NCBI RefSeq assembly: GCF_000155475.1
Contig: NZ_DS990392.1
Coordinates: forward strand, 623,201-687,200
DNA from: Helicobacter cinaedi CCUG 18818 = ATCC BAA-847
Lineage (GTDB): Bacteria; Campylobacterota; Campylobacteria; Campylobacterales; Helicobacteraceae
DNA length: 64,000 bases
Reading direction: 5' to 3'
Shown piece by piece: positions 1-9,722 of this stretch (positions are counted from its first letter, which is position 1; each line of letters opens with the position of its first letter). The position numbers and the translations under genes were made by a program. The notes under the pieces are model-generated. The model saw only the letters and a list, made by a program, of their open reading frames with translations, ran no database searches and was not told where the DNA came from.

Positions 1-178
1 AAGGGGATTTGTATCACTCTAATGTTTTTACTTGTTGTATCAAAATGTCTATCTTATGTCATTACTAGGGCTTTGCCAAAGTAGCTTTTTTATTCAATAC
101 AAAAACTACCAAAAATCACTATGTTAGATTCTAGAATCTGTTTTTTCTTTCTTAGTCTTGTTTGTTGTTTTCTCTCTT

Positions 179-309
179 TGTCATATTGAGCGTGAGCGAA
201 GTATTTATGTTTTTTTTTAGATTCTAAGTTTTTTATTTTTTTTATAAGGGGGAGAGATTTAAATTTGCAAGTGTGGATTAGTGCTTACGCACGAATGCGA
301 AGTCGGCTC
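179..309. repeat. Left arm of large inverted repeat
   Basis: Within this arm, positions 242-309 (68 bases) are a perfect reverse complement of 844-911. The outer part 179-207 is an imperfect reverse complement of 944-972 and belongs to the TGTCATACTGAGC repeat family. The T-rich middle containing GATTCTAAG also matches imperfectly. Together the arms are about 130 nt and enclose about 534 bp. Confidence 0.9.
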
Positions 310-540
310 GTAGTCGTGCCACTCGCTCCCCCTTATATATCGTTCGCAATCGTGTCGCTCACCCCTACAACGCTTTTATAGGTTTACATTTCACGCAATT
401 TAATTTAACACGCTTAAAGTCGTACCTTAAGCGTAAAACTAGCTAAACAACATTTTCTCGTAGAGATTCTGCGTTAGCAGAATCTAAAAAATCAATGTTA
501 CACACAAAACGTGAATCCTTACTCTCGCCTACTTTGTGGT

Positions 541-592
541 GCATAAAATCGGATTCAAGGCGGGCAGAAGTGTCCCGCTGCCGATTTTATGC
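541..592. repeat. Nested stem-loop
   Basis: GCATAAAATCGG (541-552) pairs perfectly with CCGATTTTATGC (581-592). Inside it GCGGG (560-564) pairs with CCCGC (574-578). The pair lies between the arms of the large inverted repeat, in DNA with no gene. No T-run follows, so it is not a simple terminator. It could be a structured RNA or part of a non-autonomous element. Confidence 0.7.
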
Positions 593-843
593 TAGAAGCA
601 GAATAGCGAGGCTCGCCCCTTGATTGCCGATGTAGTCTCGCAAATCCCATAAGGGTAAAAAGCGGAGATTTTTTCGGGGCTAAGGGGTGAGCGGTATATC
701 TGTAAACGGGAGAGGATAAACCTTTTTTCTTTTTGCGGAAGTGATAGAGAATATTTTTTATATTTGTGAATCTTGATAAGTAGATTCTATTGTTTTAATC
801 CACACTTAGAATTTTTATAAAAAAGGGGAATGAGTGGCAAGAT

Positions 844-972
844 GAGCCGACTTCGCATTCGTGCGTAAGCACTAATCCACACTTGCAAATTTAAATCTCT
901 CCCCCTTATAAAAAAACAAAAACTTAGAATCACAAAAAAAATATAGATACTTCGCTGTGGCTCAGTATGACA
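844..972. repeat. Right arm of large inverted repeat
   Basis: Positions 844-911 are the exact reverse complement of 242-309. Positions 944-972 are a further copy of the TGTCATACTGAGC / GCGAAGTATCTA element in opposite orientation to 179-207. No transposase is encoded between the arms. Confidence 0.9.
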
Positions 973-1242
973 GAAAAAATAAATAAAAAATCTAAAAGTC
1001 AAATATTTCAAGCAAAGACACTTCACCTAACGCTAAAAACGAATATTGCTTCTTTCTATCCTTTTGCCTTGCTTTGATTGTTATATGTTACATTTTGTAT
1101 CTTATTGATATGTTTAGATTCTAAAAATGATACAAATCGTAGCATATAAGATTCTTTTTTTGTCATTCTACCGCTATGCCACATACGCAAACTACTCTTT
1201 TATGAAAAAATACGCTTTTACATTTATTTTCAAAGGATTAGA

Positions 1243-2658
1243 ATGGAAAGTTTTATTGACATTTTTCATAGCATTGTTGATAGCACAAGTGGCTTTCTAT
1301 ACACTTATTGGCTTGTATTTGCACTGATTTTATGTGGTTTATACTTAACTATCCGCACAAGATTCATTCAGCTTCGCTTTCTTAAGGACGCCTTTATGGT
1401 GCTAAAAGAAAAAAGCCACGAAAAGCATATCTCGCCATTTGGAGCGTTGATGATTTCTACTGCTTCACGCGTGGGGATTGGCAATATTGTGGGTGTTTCT
1501 GTGGCTATCGTCGGCGGTGGCGTGGGAGCTTTATTTTGGATGTGGCTCACTGCCTTAGTGGGTGGGGCAAGTGCATTTGTAGAATCTACTCTCGCTCAAG
1601 TATATAAACGAAGTGATGGAGAGCATCGCTACAAAGGCGGTCCAGCTTATTATATAGAAACAGCTCTCAAGTCCCGCGCACTTGGCGTTATCTTTGCTAT
1701 CTCACTTATTTTGTGCTTTACTTATGGATTCAACGGATTGCAGTCCTATACACTCACTTCCGCATTTGAAATTTTTGTAGGTAGCGAAAGCTTTAATAAA
1801 GGCTATTTTACATTTTTTGTAGGCTTTATCCTTGCCGCACTTGTGAGCTTCTTCTTTTTTGGCGGTGGGAAAAGCTCAGCAACCATCTCCACCGTGCTTG
1901 TGCCTGTAATGGCATTTGGCTATCTTGTGGTGGCTCTTATTGTCATCGGTATGAATCTTGACAGGCTTCCTGCTATCTTTGGCAATGTTTTACAAGAAGC
2001 GTTCAACTTCCAAGCTATCTTTAGTGGTTTCGCAGGAAGTGCCATTGTCATTGGCGTAAAAAGGGGGCTTTTTTCAAATGAAGCCGGTATGGGTTCTGCC
2101 CCAAATGCCGCAGCTGCCGCACACACAAGCCACCCCGCCAAACAAGGTATGGTGCAAACACTCTCCGTCTTTATTGATACGCTTATTATTTGCTCGGCAA
2201 GTGCGTTTATGGTGCTATGTGCGGATTTAAGCACCTATGCAGACGCAAAAGGTATGGCACTAATGCAAAATGTAATGCAGGGCTATTTTGGCTCTTTTGG
2301 TTTGCTTTTTGTGAGTGTGGCTATCGTGCTTTTTGCCTTTACTTCATTGATTGGGAATTATTTTTATGCTGAAGCAAATTTTAAATTCATCACGCACAAT
2401 AAAACCGCATTACAAATCTTTCGCTTTTCAGCAGTGGCAATGGTCTTTGTAGGTGCACAGCTCAATCTCCAGCTCGCTTGGGACTTGGCAGATGTGTTTA
2501 TGGGCTTTATGGCGAGTATCAATATTGTGGTAATTTTGCTACTTAGCAATATTGCTACAAAAGTGCTAAAAGACTATGAAAAACAACGCAAAGAAGGTAA
2601 GAATCCTGTGTTTAAAGCTGCAGATGTTGGTATCCACGATACAGAGTTTTGGAAATAG
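1243..2658 (+). CDS. AGCS-family sodium:amino-acid symporter
   Basis: A 471-residue polytopic inner-membrane protein of the alanine-or-glycine:cation symporter (AGCS) family, expected to import alanine or glycine with Na+. Family hallmarks are visible: RVGIGNIVGVSVAI around residue 76, the GALFWMWLTAL stretch, AFVESTLAQVYK, and KGGPAYYIE near residue 135. The FSNEAGMGSAPNAAAAA motif, also typical, lies near residue 280. The length is normal for the family. The start is supported by AAAGGA 8 nt upstream. It stands alone, convergent with the gene at 2712-4346. Substrate choice between alanine and glycine cannot be read from the sequence. Confidence 0.9.
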   Translation: MESFIDIFHSIVDSTSGFLYTYWLVFALILCGLYLTIRTRFIQLRFLKDAFMVLKEKSHEKHISPFGALMISTASRVGIGNIVGVSVAIVGGGVGALFWMWLTALVGGASAFVESTLAQVYKRSDGEHRYKGGPAYYIETALKSRALGVIFAISLILCFTYGFNGLQSYTLTSAFEIFVGSESFNKGYFTFFVGFILAALVSFFFFGGGKSSATISTVLVPVMAFGYLVVALIVIGMNLDRLPAIFGNVLQEAFNFQAIFSGFAGSAIVIGVKRGLFSNEAGMGSAPNAAAAAHTSHPAKQGMVQTLSVFIDTLIICSASAFMVLCADLSTYADAKGMALMQNVMQGYFGSFGLLFVSVAIVLFAFTSLIGNYFYAEANFKFITHNKTALQIFRFSAVAMVFVGAQLNLQLAWDLADVFMGFMASINIVVILLLSNIATKVLKDYEKQRKEGKNPVFKAADVGIHDTEFWK

Positions 2659-2684
2659 CAGAGTTTTTGAAATAACATTGTATG

Positions 2685-2705
2685 CTAGATTCACCTAGAA
2701 TCTAG
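2685..2705. repeat. Small hairpin between convergent genes
   Basis: CTAGATTC and GAATCTAG form a perfect 8-bp stem around a 5-nt loop in the 53-bp gap between two convergent genes. No clear T-run follows on either strand, so a terminator role is only possible. Confidence 0.4.
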
Positions 2706-2711
2706 CTAAAG

Positions 2712-4346
2712 CTAAATATAGCTTCCCAAATATGATTTAAGATTCTGCGTTACATCGCTCCACTGCCCCATTTTGCTTTGTGTCATACACAGCACATTCT
2801 CATACCACGGCGTACTTATACCATTACCCCACCGCCAATCATAGCGTTTATTGAGTAAAACAAGCGTATGTTTCCCCATACTCCCACTTAAATGTGCCAC
2901 AGCAGTATCAATACTAATGACTAAATCTAGCTCTTTGATAATCTCATAAGTTTGTAAAAAATCATTCATTGGCTTTTGGATAATCCCAAATTTATCTAGA
3001 TTCTCACAATGTGCCTTATTAATGGAGTAAATCTCAACACCCAACCTTTGAGCATCTCGCAACGCACTCATCAGCACTTCAAGGGGAATATTCTTATTCG
3101 CAGATTCAGGAAAAGCAGAATCTGTGCTAAAGCAAATGCCGATTTTTTTGACCCCATAGGTTTTGATCTTGTGAGTTTCCATTCTAGGCGTATCGCAAAA
3201 AGACAAAGATTCTAGCTCTTGCTTATGGGACACACCTAACGCATAGGGCAAAGATAGAAGGGAGATTGCCACATCATATTCTAAGTCCTGTGCAATGCCA
3301 CAAACACAAGGCATATGAAACTTTTTAAAAAGTGGCAAAAGCGGCTCTTGTATCAGCACAAGCACATTTTTAGCAACCTTTTGCAATAGTGGCACAAAGC
3401 GACTAAACATAATAGAATCTCCAAGCCCCTGCTCGTGATAGATAAGCACATTTTTATCACTCAAACACTCGCCCTTTTCCCAAAGCTTTGTAATGCCCTG
3501 TGGAAGCATATTTGGGAGCTTTTTACGCTCTTCATAGATTCTAAATCCATTTACTAAATCTAAATGCTTTAATAAAAAATGTGCGTAGTTAATGCAATAC
3601 TCGCTTTTTTGTGGATTAAGCCCTATGGCTTGTTGATAGAGTGTTTGCGTATCTTGGGGCAGAGCATTTGCGTAATTTAACGCATTAGCATAGTTAAACA
3701 AAAAATCACTATCATCTTTGTAGTATTGATAAATGCCACGATACACCTCCAATGCCTCGCTAAAAAGCCCAATTTGCACATAAGTATTAGCCAGATTCAC
3801 ACCCGCATCAAGATAGCCTTTGCTTAAAGCGTTCAAATACAGCTCAATTGCCTCCCCAAAATGCTTCAAGCTCACTTGTGCGTTGGCGAGATTAAACATC
3901 GCTCCCAAATCGTTGGGATCAAGCTTAATAGCGATAGTGTAGTGTTTAATGGAGTTTTGTGAATCTTCAATATCAGAATAGGCTTTTGCAAGGTTAAAAT
4001 GCAAGGTTGGATTATTTTCCATTACCTTTTCTTGCGTTAAAAGTAAGCTAAGTTCAGCAATACTCGCCTGTGGATTCCCACCGCGGCGGTAGGCTTCTGC
4101 GAGATTTATCCTATGGCTAAAGTCATTTGGGGCAAAATTTGAGGCTTGGGTAAAGTATTCCACCGCTTTTTCATACATTTCAAGCTTTAGCATAACAATA
4201 CCTGCCAAACTCCAAATGTCTGCACGCGTGCAATCTATACCTAAAATCTGAATGCAAATATCCATACACTCGTGATATTGGCTTTCCTCATAAAGCCTAA
4301 AGGCTGAATGCACGGCTGAAGCGATATTAAAACTTTGTTGAGACAT
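2712..4346 (-). CDS. TPR protein with heptosyltransferase-like C-terminal domain
   Basis: A 544-residue protein. Residues about 10-290 are degenerate tetratricopeptide repeats (recurring FNLANAQ / NLAEAYRR / NYANAL helices), normally protein-binding. From about residue 300 the sequence turns into a glycosyltransferase-like domain: HEQGLGDSIMFSRFVPLL resembles the N-terminal loop of TPR-linked GT9/GT41-type proteins, and DLVISIDTAVAHLSGSMGK near residue 480 is the usual C-terminal nucleotide-sugar site motif, followed by an RYDWRWG segment and a PWYENV segment. No signal peptide is seen, so it is probably cytoplasmic. The acceptor is unknown; protein (for example flagellin or adhesin) or glycan are both possible. 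It is transcribed after the outer membrane protein at 4459-5217. Confidence 0.75.
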   Translation of the reverse strand: MSQQSFNIASAVHSAFRLYEESQYHECMDICIQILGIDCTRADIWSLAGIVMLKLEMYEKAVEYFTQASNFAPNDFSHRINLAEAYRRGGNPQASIAELSLLLTQEKVMENNPTLHFNLAKAYSDIEDSQNSIKHYTIAIKLDPNDLGAMFNLANAQVSLKHFGEAIELYLNALSKGYLDAGVNLANTYVQIGLFSEALEVYRGIYQYYKDDSDFLFNYANALNYANALPQDTQTLYQQAIGLNPQKSEYCINYAHFLLKHLDLVNGFRIYEERKKLPNMLPQGITKLWEKGECLSDKNVLIYHEQGLGDSIMFSRFVPLLQKVAKNVLVLIQEPLLPLFKKFHMPCVCGIAQDLEYDVAISLLSLPYALGVSHKQELESLSFCDTPRMETHKIKTYGVKKIGICFSTDSAFPESANKNIPLEVLMSALRDAQRLGVEIYSINKAHCENLDKFGIIQKPMNDFLQTYEIIKELDLVISIDTAVAHLSGSMGKHTLVLLNKRYDWRWGNGISTPWYENVLCMTQSKMGQWSDVTQNLKSYLGSYI

Positions 4347-4458
4347 AGGCTACCTTTAGAAATTTTCCAAAGATATGAAGCAAAAAAAATGCCACCCTCT
4401 AGCGAGAGCGGCTACCAAAAGCGATTGTCTTGTAGAGCTTCTCTACAAAAATAGAATC

Positions 4459-5217
4459 TTAGAACACTACACCAAAGATAATAGACATACGCTGATAGTC
4501 GTTTTTAAAGTCTTTGGACCGCACAGAATCTGTGTTGATTGATGGACCCGGTGTGCGTGAAGAGCTTGTCATCTGCCCCATTACATAGCGTAGCCCTACG
4601 CTAAATACATTTGACACTTTCACACCCATACCGATACCATAAGTCAAGCCGTGATAGACATTATCGAGCGAAGTGTCATTTTGTGTATCGCTGATATAGA
4701 AATTATCCTTTATACTATGATAGGCATAGCCCACCATACCTTGGATATAAAAATATCTTGCTTGCACTCCCACAATCACAGGCACTTGCACACCCCAACC
4801 ATTAAAACCTAAATCCGTCATTACCTTTGTCCCACCGGGTAAACCTGTATTTTGTCCGGGCCAAAAAGCATTTGAATTCCCAACGGATTTAACATAAATT
4901 GGAGCGGTGATTTCAGTCCCAACATACGGACGCAACCCACTTGCAGACTTAATAGATGTGATATACATAGAATAACCCACATCAGCTGAATGCAGATTCA
5001 AATCGCCAAGCATTGAATAAGAATAGCCCAAATGCCCCTCGCTAAAAAGATACCAGCGTTGAACATTCCCAGCCTTATTTGAACCATTGAGAATTGACCC
5101 ACTTGCAAAATTCCCCAACAACTGCTTTTTGATGTCATTATTGTTTTTAGCTGGAGCAGCAAACACCACACCCCCAGCCAAAGCAAGTAACAAGAAAATT
5201 CTTTTTACACGAATCAT
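4459..5217 (-). CDS. Outer membrane beta-barrel protein
   Basis: A 252-residue secreted protein. It begins with a clear signal peptide (MIRVKRIFLLLALAGGVVFAAPA). The rest is rich in alternating aromatic and hydrophobic residues (GYSYSML, GYSMYI, YFYIQGMVGYAY, YGIGMGVKVS, VGLRYVMGQ) and the protein ends in Phe, all typical of small Helicobacter outer membrane beta-barrels. No enzyme motif is present. The specific family and function are not recognised. It sits between lnt upstream and the TPR/glycosyltransferase-like gene downstream. Confidence 0.7.
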   Translation of the reverse strand: MIRVKRIFLLLALAGGVVFAAPAKNNNDIKKQLLGNFASGSILNGSNKAGNVQRWYLFSEGHLGYSYSMLGDLNLHSADVGYSMYITSIKSASGLRPYVGTEITAPIYVKSVGNSNAFWPGQNTGLPGGTKVMTDLGFNGWGVQVPVIVGVQARYFYIQGMVGYAYHSIKDNFYISDTQNDTSLDNVYHGLTYGIGMGVKVSNVFSVGLRYVMGQMTSSSRTPGPSINTDSVRSKDFKNDYQRMSIIFGVVF

Positions 5218-5307
5218 TTTTAACTCCTTATGTTTGATTCTAAAATGCGTATAATAGCATAATAAGTTGATATCGGCTTAAAAACGCAAAACTTTAAACA
5301 CTTAATT

Positions 5308-6639
5308 TCAAGGTGTGATAATGGCGGCTTTAGAAAGATTTGTAGCGTGCAAAATCGTGCTATTATGTAATCTCGCATAATATTTCATAAGATTTTTTTG
5401 CAAAATAGGTTCAATACTTGGCACAAACCACGCATTATTGCTTGTTACAATTACTAGTCTAGGATTATCCGCATAAAAATCACTATTTGTCCCTTCATAA
5501 CAAATCGCATTTTTAAACCTAACACCCTTAATGTCAAAATACCCAAACTCACGCCCCGGGCTAAATCCCCCAATGCCTTCAAAAAATACATTCACAATGG
5601 GCAGTAAAAATTGTGGCAGACGCTCCCCAAAAGGCACAAGTAGCACTTTATCAAGGAATGTCATCTCACCATTTTCAAACTTATAAGTGCTATTAAAATA
5701 CAACACTTCACCATTTTCATTTTGCTCTACACGCAACGCCCCAACAATGATGACAATATCCTTACTCATCTGCAGAATCTTGTCAAAGTGGGAAAAATAT
5801 TTAGAATCCAAAGGCACATAAAAGGCACTTTCAGCTAAAACAACAGCTTCATAGCCTTTATTTTTTGCTATCTCTATTTGCTCTATATAGTTTTGAAAAA
5901 TACTCTCCATTTGCTCCATACGCCAAGTAATATCCTGACTGACTTCACTTTGTATAAGCTTAATTTTTAGCGGAATATGTGGCGGATTTTCACTAAAAGT
6001 TTTAGAATCTAGAGCAAAAACAAGACATAAAATCCCTACAATCTTCCACCAACGCTCATATTTGATAGCAACCCACAGCCCAAGCACAATAAGCCCTAAG
6101 CTTAATTTATCCACTCCAAAATAGCTAAAAGCAAATACACTCTCAAGCATAATCCAATCAAACCCAAGGGGTGTAAAAAAGCTTAAAAGCATTATAAAGC
6201 CAAACCGCCACAGCAGACATTCACACCATAATCCAACATAAAATACACACGCTATAAGCAAGGCTTCAGCCACCACCACAAGCGGAATAAGCACACTCAT
6301 ATCAAAATATCGTAACCCCAAACTTATCCAATAAAACCACAGCACCCCAACGAAAAATCCCACACTAAAGCGGCGATTTTTAGGTGTGAAAAGCACACTT
6401 GCGATACTTAGCAACCCAAAAATAGAAAGCAGAATCTTAGGAGATTCCACATCACAAAGCTCAAAAATCCACTGGATATAAAATGGAGCTACACAAAAAC
6501 TTGCGAAAATAAAAGAGATAAAAAGCCACATAAAAACTTTTTTGTAGCTTTGTCTATCACGCCAAGAAAAAGGAGTGTAAGGCGTATCAAGCATAGCTTT
6601 TATACGCCTAAAAGGATTTGAAACTTGAAGATTCAGCAT
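5308..6639 (-). CDS. lnt: Apolipoprotein N-acyltransferase
   Basis: A 443-residue inner-membrane enzyme that transfers the third acyl chain to the N-terminal cysteine of lipoproteins. The first half (to about residue 215) is a series of hydrophobic membrane segments. The second half is a periplasmic nitrilase-type domain with its triad visible: Glu in VVLAESAFYV, Lys in DKVLLVPFGERLP and Cys in NAICYEGTN. The domain ends with the conserved SNNAWF segment. The length is slightly short compared with E. coli Lnt (about 510), as is common in this phylum. An alternative in-frame Met is 15 residues in. It precedes the outer membrane protein gene on the same strand. Confidence 0.88.
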   Translation of the reverse strand: MLNLQVSNPFRRIKAMLDTPYTPFSWRDRQSYKKVFMWLFISFIFASFCVAPFYIQWIFELCDVESPKILLSIFGLLSIASVLFTPKNRRFSVGFFVGVLWFYWISLGLRYFDMSVLIPLVVVAEALLIACVFYVGLWCECLLWRFGFIMLLSFFTPLGFDWIMLESVFAFSYFGVDKLSLGLIVLGLWVAIKYERWWKIVGILCLVFALDSKTFSENPPHIPLKIKLIQSEVSQDITWRMEQMESIFQNYIEQIEIAKNKGYEAVVLAESAFYVPLDSKYFSHFDKILQMSKDIVIIVGALRVEQNENGEVLYFNSTYKFENGEMTFLDKVLLVPFGERLPQFLLPIVNVFFEGIGGFSPGREFGYFDIKGVRFKNAICYEGTNSDFYADNPRLVIVTSNNAWFVPSIEPILQKNLMKYYARLHNSTILHATNLSKAAIITP

Positions 6640-6690
6640 TTAAAATTTTAGCTTTGAAGACTTGAAAACACCATACCCGTTGGATTTGAC

Positions 6691-7491
6691 TTATTTAAAA
6701 GTCGTTCCACCATCAATAACAATAGTCTGCCCAGTCAGCCAAGCACTCTGTGTCTCATCACATAGGAAAAACGCTGCACCCGCCAAGTCTTCAGGCGTCC
6801 CCATACGATTAAGTGGGGATTGCTCCTCTACCTTTGCCTTAACTTCCGCATAATCAGGGAAAGCTTTAAGTGCATCAGTATCAATAGGACCGCCACTTAC
6901 AGCATTGACGCGTATGCCCCATTCGCCAAGCTCCGTTGCCGCATACTTTACCATTGTCTCTACCGCATTTTTAGAATTCCCGTGTCCAGCATAATTTGGC
7001 ATATATACAAGATTTCCCGTTGAGCTAAGAGAGACAATCGCCCCTCCACCCACTTCTTTCATTCTTTTTGCCGCTTCTTGTGCGCCAACGACAAATGCCA
7101 AAACCGTTGCAGTATAAATATTATTTAGCCCCCTAGGTTTTAAACGCATAAATGGTGCAAAGCCACCTGCCACGCTCTTACCATAAATGATCGCATTTGA
7201 CACAAAAAAGTCAATGCGTGAAAAATCTTCATCAATCTTTTTAAATAACTCAACATACTGCTCTGGCTCAAGCACATTTAAAGGATAGAATCTTGCCTTG
7301 ATACTAAACTTGGATTCAACATCTTGTGCGATTTTTACCGCCTCTTCCTCATTTTTATTATAGGTAAATGCGATATTCACGCCATTTTGTGCAAATTTAT
7401 ACAAAATCGCTTTACCAATCCCACGCGTAGCACCGCTAATCACAAGCGTTTTGCCCTTCATAAAACTTGTAGTGCAATTTTGATTATTCAT
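6691..7491 (-). CDS. SDR oxidoreductase, FabL/FabI-like
   Basis: A 266-residue short-chain dehydrogenase/reductase. The cofactor loop [11 protein letters not shown] lies near residue 18. The catalytic Tyr and Lys are seen as YAGHGNSK (Y-x6-K spacing, as in the FabL type of enoyl-ACP reductase rather than the usual Y-x3-K). [14 protein letters not shown] and [11 protein letters not shown] close the fold. Its ATG overlaps the dapA stop by 4 nt, so the two are translationally coupled. The same neighbour pair is known from Campylobacter (dapA followed by an SDR) and H. pylori, where the gene has been called hdhA. Whether it is an enoyl-ACP reductase in fatty acid synthesis is inferred from the spacing. 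Confidence 0.75.
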   Translation of the reverse strand: MNNQNCTTSFMKGKTLVISGATRGIGKAILYKFAQNGVNIAFTYNKNEEEAVKIAQDVESKFSIKARFYPLNVLEPEQYVELFKKIDEDFSRIDFFVSNAIIYGKSVAGGFAPFMRLKPRGLNNIYTATVLAFVVGAQEAAKRMKEVGGGAIVSLSSTGNLVYMPNYAGHGNSKNAVETMVKYAATELGEWGIRVNAVSGGPIDTDALKAFPDYAEVKAKVEEQSPLNRMGTPEDLAGAAFFLCDETQSAWLTGQTIVIDGGTTFK

Positions 7492-8369
7492 TGTTTCACC
7501 TCGTATTTTTGTAAGATTTTGTGTATTTTATCCATATTTTCCTTAGAAGGTGCTACTAATGGCAGACGATATTCCAAATTTTTTAATAATCCTGCCAAAA
7601 ACATCGCCGCTTTTATGGGTATAGGATTACTCTCACAAAACAAAACCTTATTTATTTCATAAAGTTTTGTGTTTATCTCATAGCTTTTTTTCATATCCCC
7701 TTGCAATGCGTAATGTGTCAAATCGGCAATTTCTTGTGGCAAAAGGTTGCCTGTAACTGAAATCACACCCCTGCCATTATTGGCAAGAATGGGATAATTA
7801 ATCGCATCTTCACCACTCAAAAGCATAAGCTCTGGCACTTCCGCACCAAATGCCACTACCCTATCCATAAGTCCAGCAGCTTCTTTAATCGCATAAATAT
7901 TGCTACACTCTTTATGTAATCTCTTTGCTGTCTCTATCTCAAGATTCACGCCCGTGCGAGAAGGCACATTATAAAGCATAACAGGAATCTCCACCGCATT
8001 TGCCACAGCTTTATAATGCTGAAATAAGCCCTCTTGTGTGGGTTTATTATAATAAGGCGTAACACATAACGATGCGTCCGCTCCACATTTTTGTGCAAAT
8101 TGTGAAAGCTCAATGGCTTCACTTGTAGAGTTGCTCCCTGCCCCAGCAAGCACCTTCACCCCACTCCCTTTGCAAACTTCCACCGCAACTTCAATACATT
8201 CCATATGTTCCTTATGTGAAAGCGTGGCAGATTCTCCAGTAGTGCCAACAGGCACACAAGCGTCCATTCCATAAGCGATTTGCCGCCTAATCAAAGATTC
8301 ATAAGTTTCAAAATCTACTCTCCCCTGCTTAAAAGGTGTGATTAACGCACTCATCGCTCCTTGCACCAT
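7488..8369 (-). CDS. dapA: 4-hydroxy-tetrahydrodipicolinate synthase
   Basis: A 293-residue cytoplasmic enzyme that condenses pyruvate with aspartate semialdehyde on the lysine/diaminopimelate pathway. The signatures are complete: [11 protein letters not shown] near residue 43, [10 protein letters not shown], the [10 protein letters not shown] loop with the catalytic Tyr, and the Schiff-base Lys in IYAIKEAAG near residue 162. The length equals the family norm. It lies between a protease gene and the SDR gene on the same strand and overlaps the latter by 4 nt. Confidence 0.95.
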   Translation of the reverse strand: MVQGAMSALITPFKQGRVDFETYESLIRRQIAYGMDACVPVGTTGESATLSHKEHMECIEVAVEVCKGSGVKVLAGAGSNSTSEAIELSQFAQKCGADASLCVTPYYNKPTQEGLFQHYKAVANAVEIPVMLYNVPSRTGVNLEIETAKRLHKECSNIYAIKEAAGLMDRVVAFGAEVPELMLLSGEDAINYPILANNGRGVISVTGNLLPQEIADLTHYALQGDMKKSYEINTKLYEINKVLFCESNPIPIKAAMFLAGLLKNLEYRLPLVAPSKENMDKIHKILQKYEVKQ

Positions 8370-8390
8370 TGCCTACTCCTTTATCTCTGC

Positions 8391-9713
8391 CTACTTAGTA
8401 TCTTTTAAGATTACCACACTCAGTGAATCTTGCGTAAAATATGTATTTGCCACTTCTTTGATTTTTTCAATACTTAAAGTATTGATTTCCCTTTCATACC
8501 GCAAAAGTGGGCTAATATCCCCACGCACAAGATAGCTTCCAAATAGTCCTGCTACATCTCCTGCACTCTCCAAGCTATATATAAAACTCGCACGAGTATT
8601 GATTTTAACCTTTTCTAGCTCTTCTTGTGAAATCTCGCCTTTTTTCAACCTATCTAATATCGTATAAATCTCTTTTTCCACAGATTCTGCACTCACACCC
8701 TGCCTTGCTGCGGCAACGATTAAAAACACGCTCTCATCTTTTAAATCCATATTATACGCATACGCACTCGTAGCGATTTGTTGTCTGTCTATAAGCTCGG
8801 TTTGAAAGATACTTGACTTCCCGCTGCTTAGAATCTCCCCTATGGCACTTAATGCCACTTGATCCTTGCTTAAATAATTTGGAATCTTATAGCCCATTGT
8901 GAGATACTCAACTTGTGAATCTTTTTTCACAATCACGCGTCGTTCTCCATCTTGCTTTGGCTCTTTTGCAACAACTTGCGGAATAGAATCTGTCCTATTT
9001 TTCAATGCCCCAAAATGTTTTGTAGCACTCTCAAACACTACATTTGGTTCAATATCCCCACTCACAAGCACTATGGCATTTTGTGGCTGATAATAAGTCT
9101 CATAAAATGCCCTAATATCCTCAATTTTCCACGCTTTAATATCCTCCATAAAGCCAATGGGCGTCCAATGATAGGGGTGATATACATAAGCCGTATTAAA
9201 AAAGCGAAAATACAAATAGCCCATAGGCGAATTATCCGTCCGCCATAATCGCTCTTCAGCCACAACATTCCTTTCAGGCTGAAACTCACTATCTTCCAAC
9301 GCAAGATTGCTCATAAGCTCGGCAAATAGCTCTAAAGACTTATCCATATTCTCCGCACTTGATTTAATAAAATACCGCGTGTAATCAAAGCTCGTAGAAG
9401 CATTATTCACCCCGCCAAAGCCTTTCACAATCTCATCAAACTCCCCAGCCCTAAGATTCTTAGTAGATTTAAAGCTTAGATGTTCCAGCATATGGGCTAT
9501 GCCACTTTTTCCCATACTCTCATTGCGACTGCCGACTTTGTAAAACACATTTGTCTCAATCACGCCACTTTGATTATGCAGGGGGACAACCACAATTTCT
9601 AGCCCATTTTCAAGCATTTTTGTGTAATGCTTAGGCAACACACTTTGTGTTGAAAATGCTGAATTTATGCTCGTTACAACACTCATCAAAACTCCTAAAA
9701 TTAGAATCTTCAC
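8391..9713 (-). CDS. M16-family zinc protease
   Basis: A 440-residue pitrilysin-type metallopeptidase. The inverted zinc motif HMLEH is at residues 74-78 (GIAHMLEHLSFK), with the downstream Glu region in RNVVAEERLWR; a second peptidase_M16_C domain occupies the C-terminal half (SGDIEPNVVFESATKHFG). The start is uncertain. A GTG at 9713 gives a weak signal peptide (MKILILGVLMSVVTSINSAFS), whereas an ATG at 9686 has a better RBS (TTAGGAG, 5 nt upstream) but no signal. The Helicobacter homologue beside pyrD and dapA has been annotated as a PqqE-like protease. Substrates are unknown. Confidence 0.85.
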   Translation of the reverse strand: MKILILGVLMSVVTSINSAFSTQSVLPKHYTKMLENGLEIVVVPLHNQSGVIETNVFYKVGSRNESMGKSGIAHMLEHLSFKSTKNLRAGEFDEIVKGFGGVNNASTSFDYTRYFIKSSAENMDKSLELFAELMSNLALEDSEFQPERNVVAEERLWRTDNSPMGYLYFRFFNTAYVYHPYHWTPIGFMEDIKAWKIEDIRAFYETYYQPQNAIVLVSGDIEPNVVFESATKHFGALKNRTDSIPQVVAKEPKQDGERRVIVKKDSQVEYLTMGYKIPNYLSKDQVALSAIGEILSSGKSSIFQTELIDRQQIATSAYAYNMDLKDESVFLIVAAARQGVSAESVEKEIYTILDRLKKGEISQEELEKVKINTRASFIYSLESAGDVAGLFGSYLVRGDISPLLRYEREINTLSIEKIKEVANTYFTQDSLSVVILKDTK

Positions 9714-9722
9714 TTGCTATGC

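Larger units (their letters stand above)
1..1242. other. Non-coding region with large inverted repeat
   Basis: No credible gene is seen here. Short open frames on both strands lack ribosome binding sites and are low-complexity or cross the repeats. The stretch is filled by an inverted repeat pair (179-309 and 844-972), a long nested hairpin (541-592), and a small perfect hairpin with 9-bp arms at 464-485. The region ends at the RBS of the symporter gene (AAAGGA, 8 nt before its ATG). Confidence 0.6.

Noticed and set aside
787-1026. 79-codon minus-strand open frame near the window start
   Set aside because: It crosses the inverted repeat arm and is Phe/Ile-rich low-complexity sequence.
1127-1327. 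66-codon plus-strand open frame before the symporter
   Set aside because: It overlaps the symporter start in another frame and has no RBS or homology that I recognise.
4430-4448. Terminator after the outer membrane protein gene
   Set aside because: TTGTAGAG/CTCTACAA forms a perfect 8-bp stem, but no T-run follows on the minus strand.
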